Below, piece by piece: positions 1 to 9,908 of a stretch of 64,000 nucleotides of DNA. Source of the DNA: Polytrichum commune. Lineage: Eukaryota > Streptophyta > Polytrichopsida > Polytrichales > Polytrichaceae. The stretch lies in contig OX485805.1 in NCBI GenBank assembly GCA_950295325.1, positions 48,136,758 to 48,200,757 on the forward strand, given 5' to 3'. A program made the translations under genes and the position numbers. Within the stretch, counting starts at the first letter, position 1. Every line of letters begins with the position of its first letter. The notes beneath the pieces were generated by a model. That model was given only the letters and a program-made list of their open reading frames with translations. It was not told where the DNA came from and ran no database searches.

Positions 1-161
1 CACATTTTATGTCCATCTAACTTACTTATAATGGGATTGTCTACATTTAATGGCCCCTTCATTATTTGGAATTCCTTTATAATTTTTATTTCAAATGATT
101 TTAATCCTCTCTATATTATGCCGCACGTCGTTTTTAAAATGCACTAAGTGACCTACCCGTG
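1..161. mobile_element. Right end of a hAT-type MITE (truncated by window edge)
   Basis: This stretch is nearly identical to 1196-1354, the right part of the complete MITE at 763-1354. It ends in the same terminal motif (AGTGACCTACCCGTG at 147-161, one change from the complete copy). LINE sequence resumes at 162. The left end lies outside the window, so no target duplication can be checked. Two copies of one family therefore sit in the same LINE about 600 bp apart. Confidence 0.75.
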
Positions 162-180
162 ATTTGCCCACTCAACTCCA

Positions 181-690
181 TACTATTACCAAAGAGACGA
201 TTGGCCGTCAATGGAAACAACCCCGGACAAAGGACCTATTAGATTCCTTGAAAAATATCTTACAAAACACGATAAGAATATAATTCTAGAATTAATCCCT
301 ATACTATATCCCAACATAGATAAGTGGATAGTGAATGAGAAAATAGATAATGAATTATCAAATAAATTCTGGACAAACTAAAACATAACAGACTCTAAAA
401 AAACATGCCTTTTAAAACTAACACATGGCCAATATATGGGGAACGCCATGAAACAACTATTCTACGGTAGGGAAGCCTTCCCGTCAATCACATGCCCCAT
501 ATGTAATTCTCCAGACCCTAACACATGGCTACACGTACTTCTAAAGTGCAAACAACACCACATACATGCCCTAAGAACCAAAAGGCATAATGAGGCAGTA
601 TGGGAATTAAGAAAACTTATAGTGGCATCAAAAAAGTCAAGATGTTATATTCTCATGAATGCAGGCACATTCAATATTAACCCACCCTGA
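181..690 (+). pseudogene. LINE reverse-transcriptase C-terminal region with CCHC zinc knuckle
   Basis: Frame 1 is readable from about 181 to the stop at 688-690 with one internal stop (379-381). Downstream of the stop the longest open part starts at 436. The sequence contains THGQYMGNAMKQLFYG, then CPICNSPDPNTWLHVLLKC, then H...H and TKRHNEAVWELRKLI. This C-x2-C...H...C pattern followed by RHN is typical of the region after the RT domain in RLE-type LINEs. The RT core itself is not in the window. The frame is lost before the downstream Cys/His block. A dead copy is the simplest reading. Confidence 0.7.
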
Positions 691-762
691 AACATAGTCC
701 CCCCATGGCTACTACCTTGCACGTGTGGTCAACAAAGATGTCATTGCAATGCCAGATTCAAC

Positions 763-1354
763 CACGGGTAGATCACTCTAAGGCATTTTTGTGCACCACG
801 TGCGGCTGGGGGTTTTTTGTTTTGGGGCTATTTACCTTCAAGGGCTGAATTAAAGCCTCCCTATAATTACTTAAATTTCAAAAATGGCCCATTTGTTTGC
901 ACCCTTCCATTACTTATATTGTCCAAGTCACTGCAATTTTTTGTACTCTATATTCCTTTTAAGTAATAAAAGCTAATCTACTTCCTAACGCAATTGACGA
1001 TTGTTGAGGGAAAGCATGGAAACAAAGAAGGGTGCAAACAGTAATACCATCGCAAACAGACTTATGAAGAAAACACATAGGAGACCATAGCAAAGTAATA
1101 CCATTGCAAACATTGTTATGATGAAAACACATAGGATCCTTCTAGGATCCTTATTTTCAGCCCCTAAATTAATTTTACAAAAAAATAATGGTCCACGTTT
1201 TATGTCCATCTAACTTACTTATAATGGGATTGTCTACATTTAATTGCCCCTTCATTATTTGGAATTCCTTTATAATTTTTATTTCAAATGATTTTAATCC
1301 TCTCTATATTATGCTGCACGTCGTTTTTAAAATGCACTAAGTGATCTACCCGTG
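763..1354. mobile_element. Complete hAT-type MITE inside the LINE
   Basis: The element is 592 bp with perfect 15-bp terminal inverted repeats: CACGGGTAGATCACT at 763-777 and its complement at 1340-1354. The similarity continues imperfectly for about 10 bp more. Flanks ATTCAAC (756-762) and ATTCAAAC (1355-1362) fit an 8-bp target duplication with one base lost. The ends match the MITEs at 27657 and 46629, which both have clean 8-bp duplications, so the hAT assignment rests mainly on those. No transposase reading frame is present. An internal ~50-bp direct repeat lies at about 1033-1135. Confidence 0.8.
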
Positions 1355-1760
1355 ATTCAAACTTAGCAGACATCTTATGTGTGAAAGGACTAACATACCA
1401 ATTTCCACCACCAACATAACCGAATGAGAACCTAACAATACAATTCATGGAATTCACATATTGTAATGATAAAATACCAGATGATACTATAATTAGAAAA
1501 CAAAAAAATATAAACCACTAATAGACAATATTATCAATAGAGGATGGAAGGTAGACCCACTAATAGTCATCACAGATGGTGCTAGGGCAGCCACACACAC
1601 ACCCCTTCTATGAAAAATATTTAAAAAATATTTAAAATCCCCAAAATAAGCATCAAACACACATTTGAGGAAATCAACGTCATTGCCATACAACGTGCCA
1701 TGTCCATAATCCTACACAAAAGGAGAATAAAAAACAACAAACCACTACCAACAGACACAC
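1355..1760 (+). pseudogene. LINE restriction-like endonuclease / C-terminal region
   Basis: After the MITE the LINE frame continues as ADILCVKGLTYQFPPP, then NLTIQFMEFTYCNDKIPDD, and RGWKVDPLIVITDGARAATH. The same order, with PDILC conserved, occurs at 9230-9640. PD followed about 20 residues later by E-x-T/Y fits a PD-(D/E)xK-type nuclease. Several stops and frame changes are present, so no protein is made. The function is inferred from motif order, not from a search. Confidence 0.6.
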
Positions 1761-1924
1761 AGCCTACATAACAACCCCAAATACCCACCAAAAATTAAAT
1801 AATCGAGATTAAAAGAAAATAATAAAATGCCAACAAGAGCCAAAGAGTTGTTATAACCCACGGCAAGGGCTGATGGCCATATGTTCCACCAAGTAAACTC
1901 ACATAGCATACACCAAGTCACTTA

Positions 1925-2075
1925 CATCACAATACAATGCTCGTAAGAGGCCATCAAGAATTGAACCCGGACCACTAAACCGGTGCTAATAACCCCCACA
2001 TTTAAAGAACCACTAAGTAGCCCACTCGGAGACCACCACACGAAGAAACACAAAACACATACCCTTATAAACATC
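1925..2075 (-). mobile_element. Possible tRNA-derived SINE head, antisense in the LINE 3' region
   Basis: On the minus strand a box B-like GGGTTCAATTC lies near 1965-1955, preceded by CTCCGAGTGG-like box A sequence near 2035-2024. The spacing is in the range of a tRNA. No poly(A) or target duplication could be defined, so this may be a chance tRNA-like arrangement inside the LINE 3' UTR. Confidence 0.3.
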
Positions 2076-2270
2076 ACAACCACATTAACATCACCAATAC
2101 GAAAATCATCCAATCACTAGGTTTACATGGTCACCTTGGTTACCCTGGTTATTATAGTGCCCACCCCGAGAGGGGTGAGTGGTCCTGCACCACTGTTATT
2201 ATGCCCAATGGGCATAATACCAAGGGTGGGTCAAACGGGCATTTCAATCACGCTAATCCTATAAGGACCA

Positions 2271-2273
<3 letters not shown>

Positions 2274-2309
<36 letters not shown>
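2274..2309. repeat. (CT)n microsatellite at the edge of repeat A
   Basis: About 17 CT dinucleotides with one interruption. The same tract type marks unit boundaries of the array at 21-33 kb, so its position here at the start of the related repeat A is probably part of the repeat and not a random microsatellite. Confidence 0.9.
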
Positions 2310-2311
<2 letters not shown>

Positions 2312-4301
2312 TGGTAAAAAGGCTCTACTCAGAGACCTTTGGGCTGCCCGGGAGAAAAAATATATACTATATAAAAGAGCACAAATCCCAGAAAGCTCCT
2401 CTAAACTGGCTTACCCGCACTCCATAGATGTACTCTCACTGGGAAGGTTGAGTGAATGCTCTGTACAAGCCGACTGGAGTGATGCCGAAACGGCAGAGAG
2501 GGTAGGATTGAGATTACTGCAGCAAAGTAGCGGTACTGAAGCCCTTCAAGGCTGATATCACAGTGTGAAAAAATCTGGAATCAACTGCGAAGGGTTCCTA
2601 GATAGGAATTACAATTCACAGAGCTCCTGATTCCTTTAAGCAACACCGAGATGAACAAGAAGAGTTCGCAACAAGACGAATTCAAGGTGTAGATCTGGAG
2701 TGGTTAAGCCTACTGAGATCACACCGGATTACTAAAGTTGCTTAACATGATTCATCAGTTTTTCATTTACAATCATTTCTTGATTTGGGAATTGCATGAT
2801 AACTTTTCTTTCTATGCAATTATGAAGAGTGTTTGATATTATACTTATTTCTATGGAAATAGCATTGCCTTGTTGACATCGATAACAAGTAAGATGGTCC
2901 GCCTACACCTGTTGTACGCTCTACTAATTTATTTCTTGGTAATATTGGGGAGCATGGGCACAGGTGAGGACCTCTTCTACAAGTGTTGTGCACCTTCCGA
3001 AGAAACTGTCCACTCATTGCAAATCTTTTCAGAAGTTTCTCTATGAAACCCAGAAAATTGGTGATGAGATTATCGTTCTTGATAATTACATTTCTAAATA
3101 CTCTATAGACTGATGAACACCTGCGATTGTTTTCTACGCAAGATAATCAGGTGATACTATGATACTGTGAAAATTCATACTGCTTCTGCGAAGTATGCTT
3201 GATATGCATCTACTACGTGTTAAATAAGCAATGCAGTGTACTGTTTGTGTTGTTGTCAAAAAACTATAGCGATGGTACTACGTTTTCTATGATGAGTACC
3301 AGCGACTAATAAAGTTAGTGATAATAAGAAATTAGATTGTTGCTGATATATAATCTACTTTGTTGTTTCTTGCGAACTCAATAAGTAGTGAGCATTGGAC
3401 CAGTGTGCTAAGTATATATATATGGGATATAAATATGCTTTCCCTGATGTTGAGAGGTGTTTAAAATAAGAGAGATAAATATCTACTGGATTTCGGTGAA
3501 GACTTTGGCCTACTGGTGGAGTACGTATGAACGATATCTGTTGAAGTGTGTTCTTCGTGTGAGAACATTTTCAAAGGCACAGATCCCTGACTGAGTCTTG
3601 TTACTAAAGGATGAATAATTGCATAAGATCTTGAACTATGGCAAAAAGAGACACGGGAAAGAGGGTCTTTACAGAAGAAAGACCTTTCTACAAGTGCATA
3701 TGAACTAATTCTTTTGTTCCCATAACAATGCGGAGCAGTAGGCCATCAAGATAGTTCCAAAGAAACTAAGAAGGATTGTGCCTGCCAAAACTTTCTATTC
3801 TGCTGAAAGGAATTGGTGGTTTTAACCGGAGATGGAAGGCAACATAGTATGTACGCTCATAATAACTACATGGGGTTGTCAAGTGCTGTTATTCAGAAAC
3901 TTGGGTAAGTGGAGTAGAGTTGCCGTGGACATAAAATTGGAGAGTCTATAAATAAAATGGGTCTCCCCAGGACTGACTGGAGGGCGAGTCAATAAAATGG
4001 ACACAACCGCTTGGGGTTGTATACCCATGATGGCCATTATATTTGAGAAGCCATAAAATATTTTCAGATAACAAGCTGGACTCTAATTACAGGATTTACC
4101 CTTTATCTTTACCCGTCTGAGAAATTTTGGACAAAGATAAGTACTCAACAATACCATAAGATTATCTAGACCTTGCGTGAGCAAGGATGTGTGTTGGCAG
4201 ATATGGGACCTTACCTAACCATACATAACAAGACTTTACAATAAGTGTGACATGACCTATTGTAACGTGACTCTAATCAAGACAAGATTAGTCAGCTCTC
4301 A
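2310..4301 (+). repeat. Repeat 'A', ~2 kb, paralogue of 23131-25008
   Basis: A and the 23.1-25.0 kb unit (B) both start after a CT tract and both end with the same ~20-bp string (AATCAAGACAAGATTAGTCA). They share a core at 2871-2985 in which GATAACAAGTAAGA is followed by CTACTAAT and GCACAGGTGAGG. A has a TATA-like ACTATATAAAAG at about 2367-2378 and a short ATG frame at 2651 ending in DEFKV; B has a matching short frame at 23481, also with DEFKV. The core looks like a ~75-bp intron (GTAAGA at 2889, branch-like CTACTAAT at 2921, CAG at 2961-2963). I do not recognise the family; a degenerate retroelement or a repeated gene leader are both possible. Confidence 0.65.
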
Positions 4302-4315
4302 GAGTGTTGGTTTTG

Positions 4316-4513
4316 TTTGTTTGTTTGTTTGTTTTTTTGACAAAAGGCCGACAAGTTAGCACCAAAGCACAGGAGGCAGTTGACCACCTGGCAAGGTTTT
4401 CCATCAAATACAAAGGAGATTTCATAGCCGGGAATCAAACCGCCAACCTCTTCCTTGAGATTTGGGTATCTCTCTGCCATCATCCGGTAGTTGAAGGTCA
4501 TCGCATGCCAATA
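4316..4513 (-). mobile_element. tRNA-derived SINE with (AAAC)n tail
   Basis: Read on the minus strand it has a box A-like GATGGCAGAGAGATACC near 4481-4465, a box B-like GGCGGTTTGATTCC near 4444-4431, an unrelated body, and a tail of AAAC repeats at 4335-4313. Flanks GAGTGTTGGTTTTG (from 4301) and GGGTGTCGGTTTTG (from 4514) are a probable imperfect target duplication. A related SINE lies at 54430-54660; they share GTTGGCGGTT, box B, then TGAAATCT and GAAAAC. Transcription would have been by RNA polymerase III. Confidence 0.7.
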
Positions 4514-5165
4514 GGGTGTCGGTTTTGGGTGGGTTGTTTGTTTTATGCATTGGTATAACTTTTTGAGAAGATCATTCTCTACAAATTTAAGTTATTTCCA
4601 GTTCCTTGATGTGCATACCTGCTATTTATGTTTTTGGATAGAGAATGATATCCTCAATAATAAAATAAACAAATTGTGTGACTTCCAATGGTTGAAAAAT
4701 GTTATTGCCATTGATTTTAGATCTATCGTTGCAAAACCACTTGTCAAAAAGATGATTTTCACTAGCATCCCAATTTGTTGGTGGATGCTAGCGATGTTGC
4801 TCATGGATGCCCCCACTCATTTAAATCCATTTTAAAATTCCATGCGGAGTTATCCATCTCACCTTCAATCAAATAAGAAATAGGTGGAGTCAAATTTTGT
4901 GTGACTTTTATATAGATAGATATATATGAAATTTTATTAGATTTCATAGCCACTTTAATATTATCATAATGATTTGAAAGGACCAAGAGTGTCTAAAGCA
5001 GTGCATTGATCACTACAGATGTTTATGAAGATCGCATTGGTAAAAATCGAAAGTGTGAACAAAAATGTCTAAGACTATACATTGGGGGTTACTTGGTTAA
5101 CAAATGTTTGTAGTAGGTACATTTGAGATTGATGATTGCCAAAGGTCATTTTTACCCTCTAGGGG

Positions 5166-5327
5166 CTATTTAAGGTGAGGCCACGAGGGTTTGTAAAGTT
5201 AACCAACTTGACATGCAACACTCTATCAAGAAGTTTGAACCCTTCCTCAATTTTTTTGCAAAGAACCTTTTTCTTCTCCTCCTTCACAAATTGTGTAGTA
5301 GTTGCTTGCTCAAATTTCCTTGTAATC
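5166..5327 (+). promoter_or_regulatory. Probable core promoter and 5' UTR of p23 gene 1
   Basis: CTATTTAAGG at 5166-5175 is a plausible TATA element about 155 bp before the start codon. The interval up to 5327 is pyrimidine-rich (TTTTTCTTCTCCTCC near 5268-5282), as plant 5' UTRs often are. No other core element was recognised. Confidence 0.45.
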
Positions 5328-6547
5328 ATGAGCCGCCACGCAGAGATATTGTGGGCGCAACGGTCAGACAAAGTGTATGTCACTGTTGAGCTTCCCGACG
5401 CAAAGAATGCACAAGTGAAGGTGGACCCAGAGGGCAGGTTCACGTTCACGGCATCATCAAAAGATGCCAAGTATGAGACAGAGCTCGAGTTGTTTGATAA
5501 GGTGCAAGCAAATGGGACATACAACTTCTACACATCATTCTTAGTTAGTTGGGTGGTGGGAATTTAGATGGGAAAAATACTTAATAAATATGCGTATTTA
5601 GAGCAACTAAAGCAGCTCTTATGTTTATGAGTTACGACATAAAGATTTTAGGTTCACATTCAATGGTGACGATGAAATGGTGATGTGCATGGTGTAACAC
5701 AAATGATTTCAATGCGGTTACATGCAAGCTTTTGCACATAAGAATCAATCAATTACATATTTACAACTCTAAGATATTAGTAGCCAACTCATTGGAAGAA
5801 TATTTCATGTGTATATGATTAATCAACAAAGACAAGCAAAAAGTCACAACATGCAACATGTTCGTCCTTGAGACTTCTAGGGTTAATAAGGATGTGCATA
5901 TAGATCTTATGTTAGTCTCAGTTTGTCAATGTAAAGTTCAGGTTCAAGCACAATCCTATCAATGCTCTCTATCAAGTGTTTTTATTTCTCAAGAATGAGA
6001 ATGCATTTGTGGCACATGGAGTTATCATAAGCATTGCCTTTTTGCCATTACAAAGACTACTCTTGTAAATAATGAGACCAACATCCTCTCAATCACATTG
6101 GGAGTTCAACATTGATGTTTTCTTTCCTTTTTAAAATGTTGTGTGTTGTGTGAACGAGTATGTAGTTGCATAAGAAACATATAATGAGTTTTGAAATCAA
6201 TAAACTCAAACTAGAGAGCTTCGGTCTTCATGTTAATTGATGTGATGAAGGTGAATGCCGAAGCAAGCAAAATCACGACTGGGCTCCGCCACACGTTTTG
6301 CGTGATTGAGAAGGCAGAGAAGAAGTGGTGGAAGAGGTTGGTGAAGGGAGAGGGGAAGGCACCACCATTTGTGAAGGCGGATTGGAACAAATGGGTCGAT
6401 GAGGACGAGGAGCATGACGCACCCAAGGTGGACGACTTTGACATGAGCCAAAGCATGAATGAGTTTCAAAACCTAGACAATAATGAAGACGATAGTGACG
6501 ATGAGGAAGAAGATGATCTCCCTGACATGAGGAAGGTAGAGGTATAA
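5328..6547 (+). CDS. HSP90 co-chaperone p23, two exons, without Gly-Met tail
   Basis: Join 5328-5501 and 6251-6547; 156 aa. p23 binds the ATP-bound, closed HSP90 dimer and slows ATP hydrolysis during client maturation in cytosol and nucleus. Exon 1 starts MSRHAEILWAQRSDKV and carries the CS-domain start; exon 2 has GLRHTFCVIEKAEKKWWKRL and the hallmark VKADWNKWVDEDEE. The intron (5502-6250, 749 bp) is phase 0: AAG|GTGCAAG at the donor and GATGAAG|GTG at the acceptor, rejoining as ELFDKV-NAEASK, which reads smoothly against known plant p23. The C-terminus is acidic (DDSDDEEEDDLPD) and lacks the Gly-Met repeats of gene 2, like the shorter of the plant p23 types. The next gene is its paralogue, tail to tail, 5.6 kb away. 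Only the splice junctions are inferred. Confidence 0.92.
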
Positions 6548-7326
6548 ACATCATAACATTACCTAATTTCTGCATATTTTTTCATAGAGTATGTAGGATC
6601 AAGTTGATGCATAGCAAGAATGGGGAGAGTCAACAACTAGGAGCATGTCAACCAATTGAATTGGTGAAAATTTGAACTAATTTGAAACCCTGGGCCAAAA
6701 AAGGGATCATTTTGAAAAGAATAAAGAAAACATTATGCAAAAACCTTACAGAATAATTGATAGACTAAGCAAAGAAAATCACTTGGCTTTCAAAGACTTA
6801 AGATTTTAGTTGCTCATCTTCGAATTCTCTCCAATCCTTCATGCAGATGATATGTCCAACATAGGTGAAACCTTAGTTGGTGATAGGTGTCTGGTAAACT
6901 CCATTTTTCGGACAGTTTTTTCAAACACAATATCCAAAATAAAGCATGGATGATCCCTGTGTTTTATTTTTCTACAAGGTACATCGGACACAATAATTGT
7001 AAACAAGTGTTCAATTTCATGATGTCAAAATTAAAATCCCGGATGCAATACCTAAGAATCGGATTGAATATTTGCATGAAGTAGCTCATAATATCCACCA
7101 TATGCATTTAGATAAATAAATGGCCATTCTTCAAGTTGTTTTGTGTGAGAAATTGCATAATTGATTTTTCAACACAAGCATTGAAATTGTCAACCCTTCT
7201 TGACATGACATTCATAAAACTCATATGCATAATGACATGACATTCTTAAGGAGCTCAACAACTCACCCATTTTCCATTTTAGTTCTTATTCTATCATGTT
7301 CACTGCATTAAGTATTGTATTTTAAG
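6548..7326. other. 3' flank of p23 gene 1, nothing recognised
   Basis: AT-rich sequence without a credible reading frame, tRNA-like structure or terminal repeat. The first part is presumably the p23 3' UTR, but no clear poly(A) signal stands out. Confidence 0.5.
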
Positions 7327-7715
7327 TCATATGGCAATTTATGTCATTTTGGTAACTTTTCCAGTGACACTTCTTATGAATAAGTTTACAACTACTGTCT
7401 TTGCAACCAACTTCTAATTCAACCACGATTGGTTCATCCACTTTAAGTTTGGTATATTTTGCATCTTAACATTTTTTTTGATGAAACACTATCATGGATG
7501 ATTGAAATTTGGATGAAGAATCACTTAGTAAGTGCCAATAATTGCAACATTGTAAATCTATAATGCCCAAAAAAAATTTACAAGGAATGACAAAGGATGT
7601 TAGGCTTGCATTTAGTGTTGGTGACACTATACGGGTGGTTTACACTTAGTATTGAGCAAGACAATTAGAATTGGTGACACTAAATGGGTGCAAGCACGGT
7701 AAAGTGGACAACTCC
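7327..7715 (+). repeat. Dispersed repeat 'T', copy 1
   Basis: It matches 48137-48505 over almost its whole length, for example TTACAAGGAATGACAA, GGTGACACTATAC, TTAGTATTGAGCAAG and TTGGTGACA. A shorter relative lies at 13252-13366 in the promoter region of p23 gene 2. The unit holds two direct copies of TTGGTGACACTA about 60 bp apart. No coding potential. It is probably a non-autonomous element with ATTTAGTGT ends. Confidence 0.65.
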
Positions 7716-9199
7716 TGATTCATGCCTAGTGTTCAGTGAAAGTGATTCAAAACTATACACTAACTTTGAATTTTGTGAAGTTTTTATAGACACAAACATT
7801 TTTAAAGCATAGTGCTCTACAAAGCCAAGCAAATTATGATGACAGAATTTTTTTAAGAAAATCTACATATTTTAGAAGACGGTACAAGTGGTGTGCAAGT
7901 AGTCATTATTGAACAAATAACTGTCTAATTTTTTTTTTTAAGTGTAAAATTTGTTTAAAATGTTTTTTCACAAAGTTTTGTGATGATGCCCTCAAGTAGA
8001 TAAAGAATTCCCGCAATATGAAAGAGAATTCCAACTTCAAAATAGGTAAGGTCATGAAACTCGTGTCCAAAACTAGATTCAACCATTTGCTTTTGAGCAT
8101 CGATGTTAATGATAAGTATTGAAGATCTCAACTTGATTTTCTACAGTTGAGTATTCAACACAATAACAAAGGTCATCATGAAAAGAAATCCAATTTAAAC
8201 AATGCTTTGCTACTACTTTTAGGCCTTTGACCCAAAAAATTATGATTTCAGTATACCGAAGCACTTTTTTGGTCCACTTTACCATGCTTGCACCCAAATA
8301 CAAAATTTCGTGTAGTTGTTGCTAAATGGGGGTTGGAAGCCAAGCTCAAAAGTATGTGAACACCGAAATGTATAACATGTATGAATTCATATTCCAACAT
8401 CACTGCTTTTTGATTCCCTCTCCACGAGTGAAGTTGGAACCCAGCTCAAGAGTGTTATGTGAACAACGGTCATGGTGCATTGTGCTTCGTAACATCTTTG
8501 TAGCAACCAAAGAGTGCTTGTAAATACAAGTGAAAACGGAAGGCTCCATGAATAAAAAAGAAATGCATTTAGGAAGATGGTGCAAGTAACAAAGTGAATA
8601 CTCTCTTATTCATATGAAACATGTGACATGTTGCGTAAGTGCTTCTTAATGTTTCCATTTCCAGAAAATACCTATAATCACAAATATTGACATGTTGGCA
8701 ATCGATGGATGTGATGTTCAAGGGTGGTAGATAGTTTATTAGTTTATGATCCTTCGCAAACAATGCATGTGAGACTAAATAGCATAAACAAGTGCAACAA
8801 GCTTTGATTCTCTATACAATCACTACTACGTAAGGTGCATAGAATGAAGACTCTTCCAATTTGCAATCGTGGAACGTGGAACACTCAAAAGGTCAGCATA
8901 ACAAAAAGGTATCATTTCATCTCTCAATGTGCCAGAATGCAGTTTCTGCATTAGGTGCAAGTGGGGTGACAAATGTGTGCATGACACATGGCAATTTTTG
9001 AGAGGAACATTGTTATTTTGTGTTGGAATAGAGAGCCCTCTACGGTAGTTCAGTTTGAAAGTACAACCAAAAAAAATACACGTATATATATGCAAAATGT
9101 TGACCATCTAACTTCTTATCTTTAGAAGGTTGAACATAATTATTCACGACATAATTCAATGGTTGGGGCAAATTTTATTCTTGAAATGATATGCTTGTT
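7716..9199. other. No gene recognised
   Basis: AT-rich sequence with only short chance frames. I saw no terminal repeats, tRNA-like boxes or homology to other parts of the window. Confidence 0.5.
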
Positions 9200-9908
9200 T
9201 ATAATTCTTGGGCCACAACACATGTGGTACCCAGAGATGCCATTGCAACACCAGGTTTAAGCCGGACATATTGTGCATCATTGGACATCCATATAACCAC
9301 CCCCCACCAGAAGCCCCTACAACAGGAATCACCATACAATTCATAGAATTTACATACTGTAACGACAGAATTTGCCGCAAAAACCCTCGATAGGAAAATC
9401 ACAAATACCAACCGCTCATCAATAGCATCATAACAAGGGGATGGAACGTAGCCCCACTCATGATACTAGTCGCAGCGCAAGAGCCACTACACACATCCCA
9501 TCAATGAAAAACCTGGAAACAAAACTCAAACTCCCTCTCATAAAAATAAAAAACACATTCCAACAAATTAACATGAACGTCACACAGTATGCACACTCAA
9601 TACTAGTTCATAAACGAAGTCTAGAGAACCGACAATCTGTCACAGACGTTCATGACCTAGCATAACTAAATAAACACATTTATAACCCGGTACACTTTAC
9701 CATGTAAAACGATGCCACTATACTAGATAAACCCCACTAACAACGTTCACATGCAACCGCTTACCAATTAACCGGTTATTAGTTACTACTGTAGTGTCTA
9801 CTCCATGCAAAGGGTGAAGTAGTTTTACATCCTAGGGCATGGCCAAGGATGTTTTACGAACAGACACTCTATTCACTCCGACTTCCTCCGGAGACCAGAG
9901 TTCTTCTT
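9200..9908 (+). mobile_element. LINE with restriction-like endonuclease, copy 2 (5'-truncated)
   Basis: Reading starts in the Cys/His block (HNTCGTQRCHCNTRF), followed at once by KPDILCI, then TIQFIEFTYCNDR and a stretch ending RGWNVAPLMILV, then on another frame SMKNLETKLKLP and QYAHSILVHKRSLENRQ. This is the same order as copy 1 but better preserved around the PD and E residues. One stop near 9391 and one frame change near 9470 break it. The 3' UTR continues to the TTCTTCTT at 9901-9908. The 3' end (about 9796-9908) is shared with 14117-14290 and with the SINE at 29505-29863, both on the minus strand. Its 5' end is truncated near 9200. Confidence 0.7.

Larger units (their letters stand above)
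162..2272 (+). mobile_element. 3' part of a LINE with a restriction-like endonuclease, copy 1 (interrupted)
   Basis: This is the 3' end of a non-LTR retrotransposon, split by the hAT MITE at 763-1354. In order it has the post-RT region with a CCHC zinc-knuckle motif (CPIC...WLHVLLKC...H...RHN, about 505-600), a Cys/His stretch (QQRCHCNARF, about 731-762), then after the MITE a nuclease-like stretch (ADILC ... EFTYCNDK, ... RGWKVDPLIVITDG) at about 1367-1590, and a 3' UTR to about 2270. The order zinc knuckle, then PD-...-E-x-T/Y nuclease, is the layout of RLE-type LINEs such as Utopia/NeSL-like clades; I cannot fix the clade by eye. Internal stops and frame changes show an old copy. A second copy lies at 9200-9908. 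Confidence 0.7.

Noticed and set aside
2871-2985. Self-cleaving hammerhead ribozyme in the repeat core
   Set aside because: I looked for CTGATGA and GAAAC in the needed arrangement and did not find them in any of the eight cores.
6211-6575. Minus-strand frames of 78-100 codons
   Set aside because: Antisense shadows of p23 gene 1 exon 2.
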